Source: an uncultured Ruminococcus sp. (GTDB taxonomy: Bacteria > Bacillota > Clostridia > Oscillospirales > Acutalibacteraceae). Taken from it: a stretch of 37,880 nt of DNA. Every line of letters starts with the position of its first letter. Position 1 is the first letter of the stretch. Location: positions 1 to 37,880 of the forward strand of contig CACZYP010000014.1 of the NCBI GenBank assembly GCA_902785425.1, written 5' to 3'. Position numbers and translations under genes: made by a program. The notes under the pieces are model-generated. The model was not told the origin of the DNA. It made no database searches and worked only from the letters and a program-made list of their open reading frames with translations. This document shows, one piece after another, positions 33,490 to 37,880 of this stretch.

Positions 33490-34416
33490 ATGTCATTTTC
33501 TTCCGATGTAAAAAAAGAGCTTTGCAAGGTCAATGCAAAGCTTTATGAGATGAAAAAGGCAGAGGCATACGGGCTTATGCTTTTCTGCCGCAGATTCAGC
33601 GGCAGCGAGATAAGCTTCAAGACCGAAAGCGCTGCCGCCGCCGAGCGCTTTGCGCAGCTCACCGCAGAGGTGACGGGGGCTGTTGTGGAAACAAGGCGCA
33701 CTCTGACAGCAAGAAAAAGTTCCTCGGAATTATATAAGGTCAGCCTTACATCACAGGATGACTGCGAGCGTGTTTTTTCGTTTTTCGGTCACGATGTATC
33801 GCAGCCGTCTTTGAGGGTGAACAGGGCGAACATAGAGTTTGACGACTGTATCCCTGCTTTTTTGAGAGGAGTATTCCTTGCCTGCGGAAGCGTATCGTCG
33901 CCTGAGACTGAATATCGTCTTGAATTCGGTACGGTACACAAGAATCTTTCGGAGGATCTGTGCAATATTCTCAATGAAGCAAAGGCACTCAACACAGGCG
34001 GCGATTCGTCGCCTAAGATGATAAGCAGAAGAGGAAGCTGCGTTGTATATCTGAAAGACAGCGAGGAGATAGCCGATCTGCTGACGCTTATAGGCGCAAC
34101 TAAGGCGAGCATGTCGCTTATGCAGGTCAAGATCGAAAAAAGTCAGGAAAACCTGATGAACCGAAAGATAAATTCGCAGATTGCAAATGCCGACAAGACC
34201 GCTTCTGCTTCGGCAAAGCAGGTCAAGGCGATAAGAAAGCTCAAAGACAGCGGCGTGCTTGACACGCTGAGCGAGGAGCTTCAGGCTGCGGCAAGGCTGC
34301 GGCTCGATCATCCGATGGCTTCGCTTAAGGAACTTGTCGAGCTTTCACCCGTTACGGTCAGCCGTTCGGGGCTTAATCACAGGCTTAATAAGCTTGTTGA
34401 GACTGCGGAAGAATAA
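33490..34416 (+). CDS. whiA: DNA-binding protein WhiA
   Basis: 308 residues, WhiA family: an N-terminal LAGLIDADG-like part (SFSSDVKKELC; FLRGVFLACGSV) and a C-terminal helix-turn-helix (HPMASLKELVELSPVTVSRSGLNHRL). WhiA controls sporulation genes in Streptomyces and affects cell division and chromosome segregation in Bacillus. ATG 33490 follows AAGGAG. In most Firmicutes yvcK (glmR) stands between rapZ and whiA; here only a repeat element does. The next gene follows after 14 bp. Confidence 0.94.
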   Translation: MSFSSDVKKELCKVNAKLYEMKKAEAYGLMLFCRRFSGSEISFKTESAAAAERFAQLTAEVTGAVVETRRTLTARKSSSELYKVSLTSQDDCERVFSFFGHDVSQPSLRVNRANIEFDDCIPAFLRGVFLACGSVSSPETEYRLEFGTVHKNLSEDLCNILNEAKALNTGGDSSPKMISRRGSCVVYLKDSEEIADLLTLIGATKASMSLMQVKIEKSQENLMNRKINSQIANADKTASASAKQVKAIRKLKDSGVLDTLSEELQAAARLRLDHPMASLKELVELSPVTVSRSGLNHRLNKLVETAEE

Positions 34417-34430
34417 GGAGTTGTTATAAG

Positions 34431-34679
34431 ATGAATCATTACAAGACATTTGGCGTTTGCTCTCGTGGCATAGATTTCGAGGTAGACGGCGATATAATAA
34501 AGCACGTTGAGTTTGACGGCGGCTGCAGCGGCAACACGCAGGGCGTAGCTCGTCTTGTTGAAGGTATGAACATACACGACGCTATCGACCGCCTTTCCGG
34601 CATCAGCTGCAACGGCAAGCCGACTTCATGTCCGGATCAGCTTGCAAGGGCACTGAGTGAATATCTTGCAGGAAAGTAA
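34431..34679 (+). CDS. TSCPD domain protein (four-cysteine family)
   Basis: 82 residues, recognised by the GKPTSCPDQLARAL end that names the TSCPD domain and by four conserved cysteines (C10, C32, C60, C67) probably binding a metal. The same domain is found at the C-terminus of some class II ribonucleotide reductases, but the small free form has no known function. It starts 14 bp after whiA with its own ATG and ends before a strong two-way terminator. Confidence 0.85.
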   Translation: MNHYKTFGVCSRGIDFEVDGDIIKHVEFDGGCSGNTQGVARLVEGMNIHDAIDRLSGISCNGKPTSCPDQLARALSEYLAGK

Positions 34680-34704
34680 AAATGCACTTATTTTTAATGA
34701 GAAA

Positions 34705-34740
34705 ATCCCGAAAGATTTAGTGTTCTTTCGGGATATCTTT
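34705..34740. terminator. Bidirectional terminator
   Basis: ATCCCGAAAGA (34705-34715) pairs exactly with TCTTTCGGGAT (34724-34734); on the plus strand ATCTTTT follows, on the minus strand TTTTC follows. It ends the whiA unit and the converging methyltransferase gene. Confidence 0.85.
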
Positions 34741-35411
34741 TACCATATTTTCGGAATAAGTCTGTATCTGACTTTCTGCTTGTATTCGGTGTAGCCTTCA
34801 AGCCCCTCTTCGAGCACTTTTTCTTCGTTGCCGATGCGTGTGATTATCACGACAGGGTAGATCAGGAATATAAAAAACGAGATCAGCGAGCCGAGTATGA
34901 GCGGCATCGAGAGAAACATAAGTATCGTTGCGGTGTACATCGGGTGGCGCATAATGCCGTATAAGCCTGTGTCGATCACCTTTTGCCCTTCGGAGACTTC
35001 AACCGTGCGTGAAAGGTACGTGTTTTCTCTGAGTACCTCTGCGTACATTCCGTAGCCGGCAAGAAAGACTATGGCAGCGGCTATGCTTACGCCTTTCGGA
35101 AGCGGCAGCAGAGAAAATCTGAAATCGAGCGCTGCCGCAACGAAGCCCGAGATGAACATAAGCAGGCTGACAAGTACAACGCCCTTTTGTGTTGACTCTT
35201 TTTCTTTTGAATTGAGCCGTCTTTCAAGCAGCGCCGGGTCTTTGACAAGCAGGAAAACTCCGATTATTATCATCGGGATAAACAGCACGCCGATGAACAG
35301 CCATGCGCCGGGGTAACACAGCGTTCCTGCCGGCAGAAACAAAAGCAGAGAAGCAATGATAAGACCTGCTGCGAATTTGATAAATGCCTGTACGGCAAGC
35401 TTTGATTTCAT
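34740..35411 (-). CDS. Isoprenylcysteine carboxyl methyltransferase-family membrane protein
   Basis: 223 residues with about five membrane helices. The C-terminal part is the ICMT/PEMT fold: GLYGIMRHPMYTA, then NEEKVLEEGLEGYTEYKQ and VRYRLIP, where S-adenosylmethionine should bind. Bacterial members methylate unknown lipids or small molecules. The start is the ATG at 35411, with GGGGGAG six bases upstream; the frame continues to 35507 through repeat-element sequence, which is not protein-like and is left out. Confidence 0.83.
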   Translation of the reverse strand: MKSKLAVQAFIKFAAGLIIASLLLFLPAGTLCYPGAWLFIGVLFIPMIIIGVFLLVKDPALLERRLNSKEKESTQKGVVLVSLLMFISGFVAAALDFRFSLLPLPKGVSIAAAIVFLAGYGMYAEVLRENTYLSRTVEVSEGQKVIDTGLYGIMRHPMYTATILMFLSMPLILGSLISFFIFLIYPVVIITRIGNEEKVLEEGLEGYTEYKQKVRYRLIPKIW

Positions 35412-35423
35412 AATATCTCCCCC

Positions 35424-35708
35424 TTGTAAAATTGAAAATGGAAAATGGAAAATTGAGGTCAGGCTCGCTGTGCTCGCCCTTTTATAATTACAATGAACAA
35501 TTGACAATGGATAATGGACAATTTTGGAAGCACTTCGTGCTTGATTATATTTAGTTTATTAGACTTTACATTTATCTTTTGTCAGCGAATAGAGTTTAAT
35601 TTTGAAAAAAACTAATAAAAAACAGGAGCGAAGCGACTCCGCAATTTTCCATTTTCCATTTGAAAATCGCTCCGCAATTGTCCATTATCAATTGTCAACT
35701 GTCAATTG
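35424..35708. repeat. Hairpin-cassette element, copy 7 (nested, double)
   Basis: Outer left half: GGAAAATGG units and a GGCTCGC / GTGCTCGCC-like cassette. Inner left half: TTGACAATGG units and AAGCAC-TTC-GTGCTT (35528-35542). Core with minus-strand match to copies 1, 4 and 5. Inner right half: GGAGCG-AAG-CGACTCC (35625-35640), CCGCAATTTTCC. Outer right half: CGCTCCGCAATTGTCC and GTCAATTG units that run into the 3' end of tcdA. It looks like one element inserted into another. Confidence 0.75.
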
Positions 35709-36401
35709 CCTGACGACTTCTCCTGCTAAGATAAGCCCTGCGGCGCTTGGGACGAAGGCTGTGCTTCCGGGGATCGAACGTCTTTCTCCGGGGTCTTCAT
35801 CGGAAGCGAGCGGTTTTATCGGCGGCTCTTTTGAATAGACGACCTTGAGCTTTTTTACGCCACGTTTTTTAAGCTCGGTTCGCATTACTCTTGCAAGCGG
35901 ACAAACGGACGTTTTGTATAGGTCTGTTATCTCAAAAAGCTCGGGGTGGAGCTTGTTTCCTGCGCCCATCGAGCAGATTATCTCTGTTCCTGCTTTTTTC
36001 GCCTGCATTACAAGCTCTATCTTGCCCGTTACACTGTCGATAGCGTCGATGATGTAGTCATACTTTGTGAAGTCGAACTGACCTGATGTTTCGGGTGTGT
36101 AGAAAATATTGTAGATGTTTATATCAAGCTCGGGGGAGATGTCGAGAAAGCGCTCCCGTGCGACCTCTGTTTTGTAGCGGCCGATCGTGCTGTGAAGTGC
36201 GATGATCTGGCGGTTGAGGTTCGTAAGGCTCACCGTGTCGTTGTCGATAAGATCGATATGACCGACGCCCGAACGTACAAGCGCTTCTGCGGCGAATCCG
36301 CCTACTCCGCCTACGCCGAAAACAGCGACATGAGAAGCTTTAAGCTTTTGCATAGCCTGTTCACCGAGAAGAAGTTCTGTTCTTGAAAACTGATTTGCCA
36401 T
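35688..36401 (-). CDS. tcdA: tRNA threonylcarbamoyladenosine dehydratase TcdA
   Basis: 237-residue E1-like (ThiF superfamily) enzyme that closes t6A37 of tRNA to the cyclic form using ATP. The nucleotide-binding GVGGVGGFAAEALVRSG, DNDTVSLTNLNRQ, and the later CPLARVMRTELKKRG and IPGSTAFVPSAAG fit TcdA/CsdL rather than ThiF or MoeB; the CxxC zinc motifs of MoeB are absent. The last residues (QLTVDN, stop) are written by repeat-arm sequence. It starts at ATG 36401 behind a good promoter. Confidence 0.9.
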   Translation of the reverse strand: MANQFSRTELLLGEQAMQKLKASHVAVFGVGGVGGFAAEALVRSGVGHIDLIDNDTVSLTNLNRQIIALHSTIGRYKTEVARERFLDISPELDINIYNIFYTPETSGQFDFTKYDYIIDAIDSVTGKIELVMQAKKAGTEIICSMGAGNKLHPELFEITDLYKTSVCPLARVMRTELKKRGVKKLKVVYSKEPPIKPLASDEDPGERRSIPGSTAFVPSAAGLILAGEVVRQLTVDN

Positions 36402-36434
36402 TGTGTCACTCCTTTTGTGAGCGTTTGTGATTAT

Positions 36435-36463
36435 AGTATAGCTTTTTTTGTTTGTGTTGTCAA
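36435..36463 (-). promoter_or_regulatory. Promoter for tcdA
   Basis: On the minus strand: TTGACA (36463-36458), 17 bases, TATACT (36440-36435), followed directly by another TATAAT. It is divergent from the promoter of the small membrane peptide. Confidence 0.75.
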
Positions 36464-36565
36464 TTATTGCAGCTGTAGAGCCTTGCTGTGCATATTTCTT
36501 TAAAATAGATAAAGAATTTATGGTTACAAAATTTTAAATTATTTTTAAAGGTTTTCACTAAAGTG

Positions 36566-36594
36566 TTGACATTGGAGAGAAAATTAGTTATTAT
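36566..36594 (+). promoter_or_regulatory. Promoter for the 53-residue membrane peptide
   Basis: TTGACA (36566-36571), 17 bases, TATTAT (36589-36594), giving a short leader of about 50 nt before the start codon. Confidence 0.75.
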
Positions 36595-36649
36595 ATATGT
36601 AGTAGTTGATGCAAGGAATCATCTTGATGATATTTCGGAGGTGTAATAT

Positions 36650-36811
36650 ATGAAATCAGAAAAGTCAAACAATGCATTGGGACTTATTATTGCTATAGTT
36701 ACCTTTGCGGCCGCTGTTTCGGCAGCGATCACAGCGTTCCTTATCGTGAACGAGAAGAAGAAGAGAGATGAAGAGGAGCTTGAGCGTTATCTCGATTGTT
36801 CCATACAGTGA
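36650..36811 (+). CDS. Small single-span membrane peptide (53 residues)
   Basis: Not recognised. It begins MKSEKSNNALG, has one membrane helix at about 11-33 (LIIAIVTFAAAVSAAITAFLIV), then a highly charged cytosolic tail (NEKKKRDEEELERYL) ending in CSIQ. It has all signs of a real gene: a TTGACA-17-TATTAT promoter, a near-perfect GGAGGTG ribosome site seven bases before ATG, and a strong terminator after it. It is a monocistronic unit. Possible roles include regulation of a membrane partner; none can be shown. Confidence 0.75.
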   Translation: MKSEKSNNALGLIIAIVTFAAAVSAAITAFLIVNEKKKRDEEELERYLDCSIQ

Positions 36812-36834
36812 TACTCTCGCAATGAACTGTAAGA

Positions 36835-36871
36835 CAGCTTATCTCGCATTCACGAGGTAGGCTGCTTTTTT
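36835..36871 (+). terminator. Terminator after the small membrane peptide
   Basis: CAGCTTATCTCG (36835-36846) pairs with CGAGGTAGGCTG (36853-36864), with two G-T wobbles, followed by seven T up to 36871. The PAP2 gene starts right after, so it must have its own transcription or depend on read-through. Confidence 0.8.
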
Positions 36872-36891
36872 GTTTGGAAGGTGATATGGAT

Positions 36892-37455
36892 ATGAATGGT
36901 ATTATGGAAGGGATATACCGCTTCGATCATGCGGTGCTGCTGTTTATTCAGGAAAACCTTCGATCGGATATCCTCACGCCTGTGCTTAAAGGCGTGTCTA
37001 TGTCAGTCAATATAGGTTTTTTATGGGTAGCTGTGAGCATTATCCTGCTGTGCTTCAAGAAAACACGAATGATTGGTGCAGTGTCGCTTTGTGCATTGAC
37101 TATAGGACTGCTTTTCAATAACGTTGTGGTGAAGAGCCTTGTAGGGCGCACACGGCCTTATGATAAGTACAGCGATCTTATACCGCTGATAAAAAAGCCG
37201 CACGACACTTCTTTTGCTTCGGGGCATACAACGTCATCATTTGCGGCGGCAGGAGTATTTGTGCGCTTTTTCAACAAGCCGATATGCGCTGCTGTGATCG
37301 TTTACGCATTCCTTGTTGCATTTTCGAGAATGTACCTCGGTGTGCATTATCCGACCGATGTATTGTGCGGCTGTCTGATAGGAGTGGGCGGCAGCATTAT
37401 TGCATACGAAGTGTTCCGCAGGCGGTTTGATCTTGAAAAGTATAAACTTAGATAA
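36892..37455 (+). CDS. PAP2-family phosphatase
   Basis: 187-residue membrane phosphatase of the type 2 phosphatidic acid phosphatase family; such proteins dephosphorylate lipid phosphates such as undecaprenyl diphosphate. The three-part active site is complete: KSLVGRTRP, the ASGHTTSS motif, and SRMYLGVHYPTD. Five to six helices surround it. ATG 36892 is preferred because AGGTG stands eight bases upstream; ATG 36886 is only two bases away from it. It might recycle the cell-wall carrier lipid (BcrC/UppP-like), but that is inference. Confidence 0.88.
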   Translation: MNGIMEGIYRFDHAVLLFIQENLRSDILTPVLKGVSMSVNIGFLWVAVSIILLCFKKTRMIGAVSLCALTIGLLFNNVVVKSLVGRTRPYDKYSDLIPLIKKPHDTSFASGHTTSSFAAAGVFVRFFNKPICAAVIVYAFLVAFSRMYLGVHYPTDVLCGCLIGVGGSIIAYEVFRRRFDLEKYKLR

Positions 37456-37462
37456 AAAAATA

Positions 37463-37487
37463 AACGGGTATGCGCTGCATACCCGTT
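37463..37487 (-). terminator. Terminator between PAP2 and the NrdD-like gene
   Basis: AACGGGTATGC (37463-37473) pairs exactly with GCATACCCGTT (37477-37487). On the minus strand it is followed by TTTATTTTTTT, a strong signal ending the NrdD-like gene. On the plus strand the T-run is weak. Confidence 0.8.
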
Positions 37488-37493
37488 GTTTGA

Positions 37494-37775
37494 TCAGATT
37501 TGTTCCATTACCGAAACGTCGTGTTTTACACGGTCACGCTCTTCGGCACGCTTGCCGTTGTTCCAGTGATCGAGCGTTCCTACGAGGTAGCCCGTAATAC
37601 GTCTGATGCGTTCGAAGTCCTTCGGCTCGAAGTGGTATTTCAGGTCAACATAGTCGCCGTCGAGGTTGATGTCAAGCTGTGTGATCTTTTGGTCGGAATG
37701 CTTTCCGATAACATACTTCACGTATGCGTTCTTTTCTTCCTCGGAGATCGTTCCGCCGTTTACATTTACGATCAT
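37494..37775 (-). CDS. Small protein resembling the C-terminal part of anaerobic ribonucleotide reductase
   Basis: 93 residues. The second half, RRITGYLVGTLDHW followed by KRAEERDRVKHD, resembles the stretch near the C-terminus of anaerobic ribonucleoside-triphosphate reductase (NrdD), after the zinc site and close to the glycyl-radical loop. No zinc cysteines and no radical glycine motif are present, so it is not an active reductase. It might be a free accessory or regulatory piece. ATG 37775 follows a strong AGGAGG; the frame reaches 37847 but that part lacks a ribosome site. From 37776 to the window end only a GCACGG / CCGTGC hairpin is seen. Confidence 0.5.
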   Translation of the reverse strand: MIVNVNGGTISEEEKNAYVKYVIGKHSDQKITQLDINLDGDYVDLKYHFEPKDFERIRRITGYLVGTLDHWNNGKRAEERDRVKHDVSVMEQI

Positions 37776-37880
37776 TTTGAAGATCCTCCTACAATAATAA
37801 ATAAGGTGACAGGCACGGTAAGCCAGCCGTGCTTGTTTCCTTTTCAATGCCTAAGCTGTAGAATGGAAAGGAATGGTCTG

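Noticed and set aside
37816-37847. Terminator-like hairpin near the window end
   Set aside because: A GCACGG / CCGTGC stem is present with a broken T-tract, but no gene is known to end there within the window.
1-37880. tRNA or rRNA genes
   Set aside because: No T-loop GTTCGAATC-like motif with cloverleaf pairing and no rRNA-like sequence was noticed on either strand.

Overview
The window looks like a chromosomal segment of a gut or rumen Clostridia (Bacillota), most likely Ruminococcus or a close relative in Ruminococcaceae. The case rests on Gram-positive gene sets (hprK, whiA, rapZ, a large one-piece PurL), strong GGAGG ribosome binding sites, sigma-A-like TTGACA-17-TATAAT promoters, a secreted cysteine peptidase with a C-terminal type I dockerin (a cellulosome or amylosome trait), and starch/glycogen enzymes. 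No rRNA, tRNA, CRISPR array, transposase or phage gene was found.

Layout. (1) 1-2769: part of a repeat element, a fold-type-I PLP decarboxylase and an AEC-family transporter. (2) 2770-3764: about 1 kb with no convincing gene, built of repeats and perfect hairpins, ending in a near-consensus promoter. (3) 3765-19812: a 16 kb collinear purine cluster, purE-orf-purF-purM-orf-purN-purO-purB-GNAT-purH-purD-purL-fhs, closed by a strong terminator. purC, purK and purA are not in the window. The last two steps to IMP are made by two separate proteins: a stand-alone AICAR transformylase and a PurO-type IMP cyclohydrolase. fhs makes the 10-formyl-THF that PurN and PurH use. (4) 19813-20561: a long gap with a possible structured small RNA and a hairpin-rich leader. 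(5) 20562-24455: one reading frame in which a complete 4-alpha-glucanotransferase (MalQ) is fused to a complete glycogen/maltodextrin phosphorylase (GlgP). (6) 24576-27006, minus strand: a four-gene unit of two PHP phosphoesterases, a tiny sorting-signal-like protein and a NUDIX hydrolase. (7) 27374-29077: the dockerin-bearing peptidase. (8) 29341-34679: hprK, a PHP phosphatase, murB, rapZ, whiA and a TSCPD protein. rapZ is bracketed by two inverted copies of a second repeat family, and no yvcK/glmR gene lies between rapZ and whiA. (9) 34740-37775: an isoprenylcysteine-methyltransferase-like membrane protein, tcdA, a 53-residue membrane peptide, a PAP2 phosphatase and a small NrdD-like protein.

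The most unusual thing that the genes do not explain is a family of roughly 130-285 bp non-coding elements (124-304, 2770-2886, 8994-9127, 12371-12566, 13990-14180, 17923-18091, 35424-35708). Each has A/T-rich repeat arms, a conserved GCGG / CCGCAATT block and interchangeable hairpin cassettes with three-base loops; most copies also carry an internal core. Four copies sit inside the purine cluster and two reach into the 3' ends of genes. The next most notable feature is the MalQ-GlgP fusion, which keeps a ribosome binding site and start codon at the junction.
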